Origin: Gammaproteobacteria bacterium
GTDB taxonomy: Bacteria > Pseudomonadota > Gammaproteobacteria > Natronospirales > JAJUFS01
DNA length: 47,229 nt
Reading direction: 5' to 3'
Assembly: GCA_029263725.1 (NCBI GenBank)
Contig: JAJUFS010000006.1
Coordinates: forward strand, 1-47,229
The position numbers and the translations under genes are program-made. Positions 1-7,476 of this stretch are shown here, piece after piece. How positions within the stretch are numbered: position 1 is the stretch's first letter; every line of letters starts with the position of its first letter. The notes beneath the pieces were generated by a model that saw only the letters and a program-made list of their open reading frames with translations, was not told the DNA's origin and ran no database searches.

Positions 1-40
1 CGATCCAGAAGAGCGGGCGCTCCTTTCCGTAAATGTTCAC
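1..40 (-). CDS. Start of an unidentified leftward gene (partial)
   Basis: The first 13 codons of a leftward frame are visible (MNIYGKERPLFWI) before the window ends. The start is a GTG at 38-40, preceded on the minus strand by a GAGGGGGA ribosome binding site about seven bases upstream. That spacing is the only reason for calling it a gene. Too little is present to assign a family. Confidence 0.4.
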   Translation of the reverse strand, partial: MNIYGKERPLFWI

Positions 41-151
41 GTTGAATCCCCCTCAGGAAAGTTGTCGTGATCTTGTGATGCGGCACTATACCAAGCGCGG
101 CCTGACGTGAGATGACGGCAGAGGCGGGAAGATACCGTCAGCCTTGTGGTT

Positions 152-178
152 CCCGGATTTCGCTGCGCTCAACCGGGG
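152..178. repeat. REP-like palindrome, copy 1
   Basis: A short imperfect palindrome with CCCGG and CCGGGG arms flanks a centre reading TTTCGCTGCGCTCAA. A sister copy lies at 353-378 in the same orientation. GC-rich palindromes with this type of centre are common extragenic repeats in proteobacteria. The family assignment is by general appearance only. Confidence 0.5.
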
Positions 179-290
179 CTTCGCGCCGAGACGACGACTG
201 TTGCGGAAGCCTGCTTCCTCTCCCCTTGTGTGAGAGCGGCTGCGCTACGCGTGGCATGGCACGGCGAGAGTGAGACGAAAGAAGGGGAGA

Positions 291-342
291 AGGAAGAAGG
301 TATCGGAAGTCCGTCGCCCTGCGATTCTTTTACCTTCTTCTT
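291..342. repeat. GA-rich inverted repeat between two REP-like units
   Basis: AGGAAGAAGGTA (291-302) and TACCTTCTTCTT (331-342) pair at 11 of 12 positions around a 28-base loop. The purine-rich arm resembles the arms of hairpins at 26582-26677 and 43770-43812. No gene is seen in 41-404; this repeat and the REP-like palindromes are its only recognisable content. Confidence 0.45.
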
Positions 343-352
343 CTACCCGTTT

Positions 353-378
353 CCCGGGTTTCGCTTCGATCAACCCGG
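353..378. repeat. REP-like palindrome, copy 2
   Basis: CCCGGGTT and AACCCGG arms enclose TCGCTTCGATC. It lies about 27 bases beyond the stop codon of the leftward E1 gene, so its transcript would form a stable hairpin there and could act as a 3' end or processing signal. It is similar to the copy at 152-178. Confidence 0.5.
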
Positions 379-404
379 ACTACGCCTTCTTGCCGTCTCG
401 CATC

Positions 405-2678
405 TCACCCCTTCAGCAGTCGTACCGCCGCCTCGGCGATTTCGGGTTCCTGCACCAGCACGAGGTTGGCGGCATCGGCGAGCGGAATGTAGCTGTCCTC
501 GCCGGCCACCCGCGCAAGCTTCACCTTCTCGCCGCAACGCTCGACGATATGCGTGAAGATTTCCTCGGCGATGCCGCCGGTGCGACGGCCTTCATCGACC
601 ACCAGCACGCGGCCGCATTCGGCGGCGTGCTGCGCGATCAGTTCCACGTTGAGCGGCTTCAGCCAGCGCAGGTCAAGGATGCGGACCTTCTTCTTCGTCT
701 CCGCCTCGATCTTGCGCGCCGCGCGCAGCGACATAGGTACGCCGTTGCCGAAGGTGATGATCAGCAGGTCCTTCGCGCCTTCGTTGTAGACGCGGCCCTC
801 GCCGAGCGGAATGGCCTTGTCCGGCGCGGGGTAGGCGAAGTTCCACAGACCGTCCTTGTCCTCGTACAGGTCCTTGGTCATGTAGAGCGCGATCGGCTCC
901 AGGAAGGCGCACACCCGGCCATCGACCCTGGCCAGCGCTGCCAGGGTGCGCAGCATCATCGCAGCGTCATCGCCACGCGACGGACAGGCGATGACGAGAC
1001 CGGGGATGTCGCGCAGCGCGGCGAAGGAATTGTCGTTGTGGAAATGCCCGCCGAAACCCTTCTGGTAGGCCAGCGAGGCGATGCGCATCACCAGGCCATT
1101 GGAATACTGCGCGTTGGAGAAGAACTGCAGCGAGGCCGCCTCGCCGCGAATCTGGTCGCAGGCATTGTGGAAGTAGGCGAGGTACTGGATTTCCGGGAAG
1201 GGCAGCAGGCCCATCATCGCCTGGCCCTGCGCCATGCCGAGAATCGTGGTCTCGTCGAGCAGCGTGTTGAAGACGCGCTGGCCCTTGAAGGTCGCGAACA
1301 GGCCGGAGGTGACGGTGTACACGCCGCCCTTCTGCGCCACGTCCTCGCCGAACAGCGTCATTTCCGGGTACTTCGCCATCAGGTCGTGCAGCGCACGGTT
1401 GATGAGGATGGCCATGTGGCGCGCCGGCTGGTTCTCGGGGAAGCCCTTCTCCGAGCCGAACGCCTTGATGCGCGCTTCGGCGGACGGAGCGCGTGCCGCT
1501 TCGGCGTTGACGAGCTCGGGATGATAGGGCGCGAGCGGCGCGATCACTTCCTCGCGCGTCATGAGCTTCTTCGTCTTCGCCGCCTTCTTCGCCGCTTCCT
1601 GCACGCGGGCGCGAGTCGCTTCATACAGGTCACGGATTTCCTGCGCCGTCATCGCGCCGGAATCCAGCGCGGTCTCGGCGCTGATCAGCAGCGGGTCGCA
1701 GGCCTCGATGGCTTCGAGTTCTTCCGGCGTGCGGTACTCGGTTTCCATGTCGGTGCCGGCATGGCCGAGCAGGCGCTTCAGCTTGAGGTGCAGGAATACC
1801 GGCTTGCGATGGGTGCGGCAATACTCGATGGCTTCCTTCGCCACTTCATGCGTATCGACCAGGTCCAGGCCGTCGCACTTGAAGTACTTGATGCCGACGC
1901 GACTGGCGAACTGCGCCTCGATCCAGCCCGCGGGCGTGCGCGTGGAAATGCCGATGTCGTTGTCCTCGCACACGAACAGCACCGGGCAGGGCAGGTTCTG
2001 GTGCGCGGTCCAGCCGGCAGTGTTGAACGCCGCCTGCGCGGTGGCGTGGTTGGCGGAGGCATCGCCGAAGCTGCAATAGATGATGGAATCTGCGGGCACC
2101 GGTGCTTCGACGCCGAGCAGCCGCGCCTGGCCCAGCGCCACCGCCGCGCCCACCGCCTTGGGCAAATGCGAAGCGATGGTCGAAGTCTGCGGCGGCACCC
2201 AGGCCTTCACCGAGCCCCAGACCTTGTGACGGCCGCCGGAAATCGGATCCTCGGCCGAAGCGCTCAATGAAAGCGCGGTGTCGTACACCGGGTCCTGGCC
2301 GACCTTCCTGAGCCGTTCCATCATGAAGCCGCCGGAACGGTAATGCAGGAAGGCGGGATCGGTGTGCCGCAGCAGGCGGCCGAGCACGGCGTTGCACTCG
2401 TGGCCACTGGAGCCGATGGTGTAGAAGCCTTCGTTGCGCAGGCGCATGGCGCGCGCCTCGAGGTCGAGATGCCGCGAGCACATCTGCGATTCGAACAGCG
2501 CCTTGAATTCCGCCACGGAAAGATCGCTGTCGCCTTCACGCACCGGGTCGGAATCCGCAAGCCGCACGCCCGGCTGGTAATCCCATTCCTGCAGGAAGCG
2601 CAGGAAATTCTGGTCAACGACTTCGGCGCGGTTGACGTTGCGCGTCGCCTGGCGGGCGAGGGCGGGATTCTTGCTCAT
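405..2678 (-). CDS. Fused alpha/beta thiamine-dependent 2-oxoacid dehydrogenase E1
   Basis: A 757-residue protein that joins both E1 subunits of a branched-chain-type 2-oxoacid dehydrogenase. Such E1 enzymes decarboxylate a 2-oxoacid on thiamine diphosphate and pass the acyl group to an E2 lipoyl protein. The alpha half (about 60-370) carries the diphosphate motif GDASAN at 205-210, with its partner Asn at 240 (CEDND). The beta pyrimidine-binding half starts near 420 (LFGEDVAQKGGVY) and a transketolase C-terminal domain fills about 625-757. The ATG has a GAGAAG ribosome site. It ends a leftward cluster with a HAD hydrolase, a cupin and a glutaryl-CoA-type dehydrogenase. No E2 or E3 gene lies in the window, so the substrate is open; a branched-chain or other 2-oxoacid is the inference. 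Confidence 0.85.
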   Translation of the reverse strand: MSKNPALARQATRNVNRAEVVDQNFLRFLQEWDYQPGVRLADSDPVREGDSDLSVAEFKALFESQMCSRHLDLEARAMRLRNEGFYTIGSSGHECNAVLGRLLRHTDPAFLHYRSGGFMMERLRKVGQDPVYDTALSLSASAEDPISGGRHKVWGSVKAWVPPQTSTIASHLPKAVGAAVALGQARLLGVEAPVPADSIIYCSFGDASANHATAQAAFNTAGWTAHQNLPCPVLFVCEDNDIGISTRTPAGWIEAQFASRVGIKYFKCDGLDLVDTHEVAKEAIEYCRTHRKPVFLHLKLKRLLGHAGTDMETEYRTPEELEAIEACDPLLISAETALDSGAMTAQEIRDLYEATRARVQEAAKKAAKTKKLMTREEVIAPLAPYHPELVNAEAARAPSAEARIKAFGSEKGFPENQPARHMAILINRALHDLMAKYPEMTLFGEDVAQKGGVYTVTSGLFATFKGQRVFNTLLDETTILGMAQGQAMMGLLPFPEIQYLAYFHNACDQIRGEAASLQFFSNAQYSNGLVMRIASLAYQKGFGGHFHNDNSFAALRDIPGLVIACPSRGDDAAMMLRTLAALARVDGRVCAFLEPIALYMTKDLYEDKDGLWNFAYPAPDKAIPLGEGRVYNEGAKDLLIITFGNGVPMSLRAARKIEAETKKKVRILDLRWLKPLNVELIAQHAAECGRVLVVDEGRRTGGIAEEIFTHIVERCGEKVKLARVAGEDSYIPLADAANLVLVQEPEIAEAAVRLLKG

Positions 2679-2708
2679 GTCTTCTCTGTGACCTCTCGGG
2701 CCGGATGC

Positions 2709-3434
2709 CTATGCAGGTGTAAGTTCGCGCCGGTGCGCGTCCGCGAATTCCGCCAGGCTGCGGAAATGGAAATCGTAGCGCGCCGCTTCCGTGGGCGGAT
2801 GCGTCGCGCCATAACCCTCGTCGTCATGCCGGCGCTGTATCCAGCAGGTCGCAAGGCCAAGCTTCTGCGCCGGGATGTGATCATGGAACAGGCTCTCGGC
2901 CACGTGCAGGATCTGCTGCGGCTGCACGCCCTCTTCCTCGAGCCTGGTCAGCATGTAGCGGAAGTTGGCGAGATCCGGCTTGTAGCTGCCGATCTCCTCG
3001 GCGGTGAACACCTGGTCGAAGGTTACGCCGAGCTTGGCGTTGGAATGCTCGAAGGACTGGCAATCGACGTTAGAGAGCACCACCAGCCGGAAATGACGCT
3101 GCAGGTATGCCAGCGCGTCACGCGAATCGGGGAAGGCGGGCCATTCGCGCACGGAATGACCGTGCCTGAGCGCGTCTTCCTCCGTCACCTGCGCGGCGAA
3201 CTCGGCACCGAGGCGCTTCATCACTTCCGCGAGGATTCCCGAATAGCGCATGCGCGGCATCTCCGCCTGCAGCGCCGCCTCGTGGCGGCCGTGGGCGGCC
3301 AGCATTTCGTTGGCCGTGACCGCGATCTTCTCGCGCTCAAGCCACGGTCTCAGCGCCGCGGAAATGCCCTTGTTCCAGTCGATGAGGGTGCCGTAGCAAT
3401 CGAAGGTGAGAACCTTGAAATCGGAGAGCTTCAT
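2709..3434 (-). CDS. HAD-superfamily hydrolase, haloacid dehalogenase type II-like
   Basis: A 241-residue soluble HAD hydrolase. The nucleophile motif is FDCYGTLIDW near residue 10, where Asp forms the acyl- or phospho-enzyme. Motif II is VLSNVD (Ser), the conserved Lys lies in SYKPD, and the C-terminal motif is SLFHDHIPA. This set fits the L-2-haloacid dehalogenase-like branch, whose members often act on phosphate esters instead of halides, so dehalogenation is not established. It lies 30 bases upstream of the E1 gene and 52 bases downstream of the cupin on the same strand, which suggests cotranscription. Confidence 0.75.
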   Translation of the reverse strand: MKLSDFKVLTFDCYGTLIDWNKGISAALRPWLEREKIAVTANEMLAAHGRHEAALQAEMPRMRYSGILAEVMKRLGAEFAAQVTEEDALRHGHSVREWPAFPDSRDALAYLQRHFRLVVLSNVDCQSFEHSNAKLGVTFDQVFTAEEIGSYKPDLANFRYMLTRLEEEGVQPQQILHVAESLFHDHIPAQKLGLATCWIQRRHDDEGYGATHPPTEAARYDFHFRSLAEFADAHRRELTPA

Positions 3435-3486
3435 GTCGAGCGGAAGTCGTCTGCGTTGTAGGTGGCGAGGCTTGCTGCCCCGGCGT

Positions 3487-3852
3487 TCAGATCCAGTGCT
3501 GGTCTTCCTTCGCGACGGTGATCGCGGATTGCGTCCTGCCCGTGTGTTCCGTCGAGGCCGGCTCGATCAGCAGTATCCAGGTTTCCTCGTCCGCCATCGG
3601 CTTGTGTTCCACGCCCTTCGGCACGATGCACATCTCGCCGGGCCCGAGTTCCACGCGATGCTCGCGGAACTCGATTACCAGCCGGCCCTTGATGACGAGG
3701 AACAGCTCGTCCTCGTTGTCGTGCGAATGCCAGACGAACTCGCCCCTGGCCTTGGCGATCTTGACGAGCTGGCCGTTGGTTTCGCCGATGATTCGTGGCG
3801 ACCACGTTTCATCGAAGCTGGCGTACTTTTCCGCGAGATTGATCTTGTTCAT
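3487..3852 (-). CDS. Small single-domain cupin
   Basis: A 121-residue cupin. The first motif, HSHDNEDELFLVIKG, supplies two His and a Glu for metal binding; the second, GPGEMCIVPKGVEHKP, supplies the fourth ligand. The fold is a small metal-binding beta-barrel. Functions in this family range from dioxygenases and isomerases to simple ligand sensors and cannot be told from the motifs. The frame stays open to a TTG at 3864, but the ATG at 3852 has a GAGG site six bases upstream and is preferred. It sits between the acyl-CoA dehydrogenase and the HAD gene in a leftward set. Confidence 0.75.
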   Translation of the reverse strand: MNKINLAEKYASFDETWSPRIIGETNGQLVKIAKARGEFVWHSHDNEDELFLVIKGRLVIEFREHRVELGPGEMCIVPKGVEHKPMADEETWILLIEPASTEHTGRTQSAITVAKEDQHWI

Positions 3853-3944
3853 GCCCGACCTCAAAGGAGAGAAACACGGCGTTGATTCCTGTGATCGACG
3901 CCGGGGTTCTCACCGCTCTCCGGAAGCTTCGCCAGGCCGGAGGT

Positions 3945-5105
3945 CTAGAACGCGTTCTTGCCGGTCAGTTCCTTGCCCACCACCAGCTGGTGCACGGTCT
4001 CGGTGCCCTCGTAGGTGATTACCGATTCCAGGTTGAGCGCGTGACGGATGGCGCTGTGCTCCAGCGTGATGCCGGCGCCGCCCAGCAGGTCGCGCGCGTC
4101 GCGCGCGATGTCGATGGCCATGCGGATGTTGTTCCACTTCGCCATGGAGACCTGCGCCGGCTGCATCTTGCCGGCATCCTTCAGGCGGCCGAGCTGCAGG
4201 CTGAGCAGCTGCGCCTGGGTGATGCGGCGGGACATGTCGGCGAGGCGGATCTGCACCGTCTGGGTGTGGTCGATGGAGCGGCCGAACAGCACGCGCTCCG
4301 AGGTGTATTCCAGCGCTTCCTTGAGGCAGGCCTGCGCCGCGCCGATGCCGCCCCAGGTGATTCCGTAGCGGGCCTGAGTGAGGCAGGACAGCGGACCGCG
4401 CAGCCCCTTGACGTTGGGCAGGCGGTTTTCTTCCGGCACGACGACGTTGTCGAAGTACAGCGCGGAGGTGACCGAGGCGCGCAGCGACATCTTGTGGTGC
4501 ACTTCCGGCGCGTCGAAGCCCTTCATGCCCTTCTCGACGATGAAGCCCTGCACGCCTTCCTCGGTCTGCGCCCAGACGATGGCGATGTCGGCGATGGAAC
4601 CATTCGTGATCCACATCTTGGCGCCGTTCAGCACCCAGTCCGAGCCCTTCTTCTTCGCGTTGGTCTTCATGTTGGCCGGGTCGGAACCGCCGTGCGGCTC
4701 GGTCAGGCCGAAGCAGCCGATCACCTCGCCGCGGGCCATGCGCGGCAGCCATTTCTGCTTCTGCTCCTCGGAGCCGAAGGCGTAGATGGGATACATGCAC
4801 AGCGAGGACTGCACGGAGACGAAGGAACGGATGCCGGAGTCGCCGCGCTCCAGCTCCTGGCAGATCAGGCCGTAGGAGACGGAGTTCAGGCCGGCGCAGT
4901 CATAGCCTTCCAGGGAGGAGCCGAGCAGGCCCAGTTCCGCGAACTCGGGGATGAGTTCCTTGGGGAAGCGGCCGTGCTCGAAGCATTCGCCGATGATCGG
5001 CAGGATCTTCTCGTCCACGAAGCGTCCCACCGTGTCCTGCACCATCTGCTCGTCTTCGGTGAGCAGGGAACGAACGTCGTAAAAATCCATCGGATCGATT
5101 GCCAC
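3945..5105 (-). CDS. gcdH: Glutaryl-CoA dehydrogenase-like acyl-CoA dehydrogenase
   Basis: A 386-residue FAD enzyme of the acyl-CoA dehydrogenase family. Glutaryl-CoA dehydrogenases oxidise and decarboxylate glutaryl-CoA to crotonyl-CoA in lysine and tryptophan breakdown. The segment FVSVQSSLCMYPIYAFGSEE and the following GCFGLTEPHGGSDP closely follow that subfamily. The catalytic base is Glu366 in TYEGTE, near the C-terminus. The start is a GTG with a GGAG site seven bases upstream; a later in-frame ATG (residue 6) is possible. It is the first gene of the leftward cluster with the cupin, HAD and fused E1 genes. The subfamily call rests on motif memory, so another short-chain substrate is possible. 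Confidence 0.85.
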   Translation of the reverse strand: MAIDPMDFYDVRSLLTEDEQMVQDTVGRFVDEKILPIIGECFEHGRFPKELIPEFAELGLLGSSLEGYDCAGLNSVSYGLICQELERGDSGIRSFVSVQSSLCMYPIYAFGSEEQKQKWLPRMARGEVIGCFGLTEPHGGSDPANMKTNAKKKGSDWVLNGAKMWITNGSIADIAIVWAQTEEGVQGFIVEKGMKGFDAPEVHHKMSLRASVTSALYFDNVVVPEENRLPNVKGLRGPLSCLTQARYGITWGGIGAAQACLKEALEYTSERVLFGRSIDHTQTVQIRLADMSRRITQAQLLSLQLGRLKDAGKMQPAQVSMAKWNNIRMAIDIARDARDLLGGAGITLEHSAIRHALNLESVITYEGTETVHQLVVGKELTGKNAF

Positions 5106-5206
5106 GGTAGTCTCCAGCCTTCAAATTCGGTGAGCTTGCAAGCAGAATGGGTTCGCCGGTCGCATCCGCGGCAAAGGGCCGCGATTCCCGGTTCATGAAG
5201 CGGCCA

Positions 5207-5212
5207 ATCATA
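5207..5212 (-). promoter_or_regulatory. Possible -10 element for the leftward gcdH cluster
   Basis: On the minus strand this reads TATGAT, a five-of-six match to the sigma-70 -10 hexamer, about 100 bases upstream of the gcdH GTG. No good -35 is found at 17 bases, so this is weak. Confidence 0.3.
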
Positions 5213-5260
5213 CCCTACCGCCGCCGCCGAAGCAGCGGGCGGCACACACCTGGGAGGCGC

Positions 5261-5884
5261 ATGGCTTACTCACTTCTGGTCTTCCTGCTGGCCCTGGCGG
5301 GCGGCTTCTCCATCATGTCCATAGAAATGCTCGGCGGCCGCATCATGGCGCCGTTCTTCGGCTCGTCCATCTATGTCTGGGGCTCGATCATCACGGTATT
5401 CATGGTGGCGCTGTCCATCGGCTACCTGCTCGGCGGCCAGCTCAGCCTGAAGAACCCCTCGCTCCGGAAGTTCGGCGCGCTGTTCCTGTTCTGCGGCGTC
5501 GCCGTGCTGCCGATGATCTGGGTGGACCAGCCGCTGATGAACTGGGTGTTCATGGCGGTCGAGGACGTGCGCTACGGCTCGCTGATCGCCGCGACGGGGC
5601 TGTTCTTCCTGCCCACGGTGGCCATGGGCATCATTTCGCCCTACGCGGTGCGGCTGCTTGTGCACAGCACCCATCGCTCGGGCTCGGTGGCAGGCAAGCT
5701 GTATTTCGTCTCCACCGCGGGCTCGGCCGCCGGCGTGCTGATGACTTCCTTCTATTTCGTGCTGTGGTTCGAGATGGACACCATCCTGCTGTTGCTCGCC
5801 GGCGTGCTTGGCGCCTGCGGCGTGATCGCGCTCATCGGCGCGAGCATCATCGGCGAGCAGGCTGCGCCCCCGGAGGCCCGATGA
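5261..5884 (+). CDS. Membrane half of a split spermidine-synthase-like system
   Basis: A 207-residue integral membrane protein with about six hydrophobic segments. The N-terminal stretch with SIEMLGGRIMAPFFG and the following hydrophobic run ending in IGYLLGGQLS matches the membrane part of fused MFS/spermidine synthase proteins. In those proteins it precedes a methyltransferase-fold domain in one chain. Here the two parts are separate genes sharing an ATGA overlap with 5881-6783. The ATG at 5261 was chosen for its GGGAGG site. A longer frame from 5147 lacks such a signal and would add a non-hydrophobic leader. Its function is unknown; the pairing suggests a membrane-associated aminopropyl- or methyl-transferase-like complex. 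Confidence 0.75.
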   Translation: MAYSLLVFLLALAGGFSIMSIEMLGGRIMAPFFGSSIYVWGSIITVFMVALSIGYLLGGQLSLKNPSLRKFGALFLFCGVAVLPMIWVDQPLMNWVFMAVEDVRYGSLIAATGLFFLPTVAMGIISPYAVRLLVHSTHRSGSVAGKLYFVSTAGSAAGVLMTSFYFVLWFEMDTILLLLAGVLGACGVIALIGASIIGEQAAPPEAR

Positions 5885-6783
5885 AACGAACGCTCACTCT
5901 TCTTATATGTGCCGCGCTGCTCGCGGGCCCGGCCCAGGCAGCGCGGATCATCTACCAGAAGCCCTCGCTGTACCAGAACGTCACGGTGACCGACGACGGC
6001 AGCCGCATCTGCATGCAGTTCGCCAGCCGCGGCCGCTTCTATTCGCAGCAGAGCTGCCAGTTCAAGGACGATCCCGACCGGCTGGTGTTCGAATACGCGC
6101 GGCTCGCGTTTGCCGGGCTGATGATCAATCCCGAACCGTCGCGCGTGCTGGTGGTGGGTCTCGGCGGCGGCTCCATCCCGCGCACCTTCCGCGAGCTGTT
6201 CCCGGAGGCGAAGATCGACACCGTGGAAATCGACCCGGCGGTGGTCGAGGTGGCCGAGCGCTACTTCGATTTCGAGGACGACGAGAACCTCGACATCATC
6301 GTCAAGGATGCGCGCGTGTTCGTGAAGCAGGCGGGCATCATGAAGCGCAAGTACGACTACATCGTGCTGGACGCCTTCAACGGCGATTACATTCCCGAGC
6401 ACCTGATGACGAAGGAATGGCTGGAAGAGGTCAAGGCGGTGCTCGCCGACGGCGGCGTGCTCATCGCCAACACCTTCTCCATCAGCGATCTCTACGACAA
6501 CGAATCCGCGACCTACGAAAGCGCCTTCGGCTGGATACGCAACGTCAAGCTCGATACCGGCAACCGTCTCATCCTCACCGGCAATTTCGAGCCGGTCTCA
6601 AAGGAGGACATGCTGGCGCGCGCCGAGCGCCTCGACAGCGAGCGCTTCGAACCCTACGGCTTCACCCTGCGCTGGATCGCGGAGAACGTCCACGACGAGG
6701 CGGACTGGGATCGCAGCGCGCGCGTGCTCACCGACCAGTACGCGCCGGCGAACCTCCTGCAAGGACGCAAGAGCGGCGATTGA
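5881..6783 (+). CDS. Spermidine-synthase-like protein with a signal peptide
   Basis: A 300-residue protein of the spermidine synthase fold. It begins MKRTLTLLICAALLAGPAQA, a typical signal peptide with a probable AQA|A cleavage site. The nucleoside-binding motif VVGLGGGSIPRTF and the acidic strand end TVEIDP are intact, followed by KDARVF and VLDAFNGDYIP. The last replaces the DSTDP gate seen in true SpeE; the first Asp is kept and the second is Asn. Its ATG overlaps the stop of the membrane gene (ATGA) and has a GGAGG site, so the two are coupled. A genuine spermidine synthase is encoded at 25691-26560, so this paralogue probably does something else. Export to the periplasm is inferred from the leader only. 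Confidence 0.75.
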   Translation: MKRTLTLLICAALLAGPAQAARIIYQKPSLYQNVTVTDDGSRICMQFASRGRFYSQQSCQFKDDPDRLVFEYARLAFAGLMINPEPSRVLVVGLGGGSIPRTFRELFPEAKIDTVEIDPAVVEVAERYFDFEDDENLDIIVKDARVFVKQAGIMKRKYDYIVLDAFNGDYIPEHLMTKEWLEEVKAVLADGGVLIANTFSISDLYDNESATYESAFGWIRNVKLDTGNRLILTGNFEPVSKEDMLARAERLDSERFEPYGFTLRWIAENVHDEADWDRSARVLTDQYAPANLLQGRKSGD

Positions 6784-6785
6784 AC

Positions 6786-7391
6786 ATGAGCTACCCGCCG
6801 CGCTACCACCTGGAGCTCGACGAGAACATCCTGTTCGACGCCATCGAAGCGTTGCGACATGCCACGCTTGTGGTAATGGCCGATAATCGCAACCTGGTTT
6901 CATTCACGCCGTTCCTGCTCGATCGCGAACGGCGCGTGCTTCGCGGTCACATCGCCCGCCGCAACCCGCAGGCGGACTGCCTGGACGGCAGGCGCGTGGA
7001 TGCCATCTTCCATGGACCGCATGCCTATATCTCGCCGCGGCTCAACGGCAACGATGACGTGCCGACATGGAACTACGTCAACGTGCACGTCGCCGGACGC
7101 GCGCAGGCGATCACGGATGAGGCGCGGTCATGGCAGCTGTTGCGCGACATGATCGAAACCTTCGAAGGCGCGAACACGGACGCCTACCTTGCCGGCTACG
7201 GCGACAGGCTGCGGCGGCTGCTACCGGGCATCCAGGCGTTCGAGATTGCCATCGACGAAACGAACGGCCGTTTCAAACTCGGCCGCAACGATCCGCCCGA
7301 CCTGCAGCAACGCACCTTCGAAGCCTTGCGCGCGGAAACGCCGCCTTCATTGCGCGCGTGGCTGGAAACGCTGGCACCGTCGTCTTCCTGA
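6786..7391 (+). CDS. PaiB-like FMN-binding domain protein
   Basis: A 201-residue protein of the PaiB/FMN-binding split-barrel family. The signature regions are HGPHAYISPR, PTWNYVNVHVAG and, at the start of the barrel, TLVVMADNRNLVSFTPFLLD. Family members are annotated as negative transcriptional regulators after Bacillus PaiB, but the fold is that of flavin reductases and pyridoxamine-oxidase-like proteins and DNA binding is uncertain. It begins two bases after the stop of the spermidine-synthase-like gene. That is notable because PaiB in Bacillus is paired with a polyamine acetyltransferase; any polyamine link here is inference. Confidence 0.75.
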   Translation: MSYPPRYHLELDENILFDAIEALRHATLVVMADNRNLVSFTPFLLDRERRVLRGHIARRNPQADCLDGRRVDAIFHGPHAYISPRLNGNDDVPTWNYVNVHVAGRAQAITDEARSWQLLRDMIETFEGANTDAYLAGYGDRLRRLLPGIQAFEIAIDETNGRFKLGRNDPPDLQQRTFEALRAETPPSLRAWLETLAPSSS

Positions 7392-7476
7392 AACGCGTGC
7401 TGCTACCTTGCCGGATGCACGGGCAGGGCCCAAACTTGCTGACCCGTCGAACATCGCACTGCTGGATTATTGAAGA

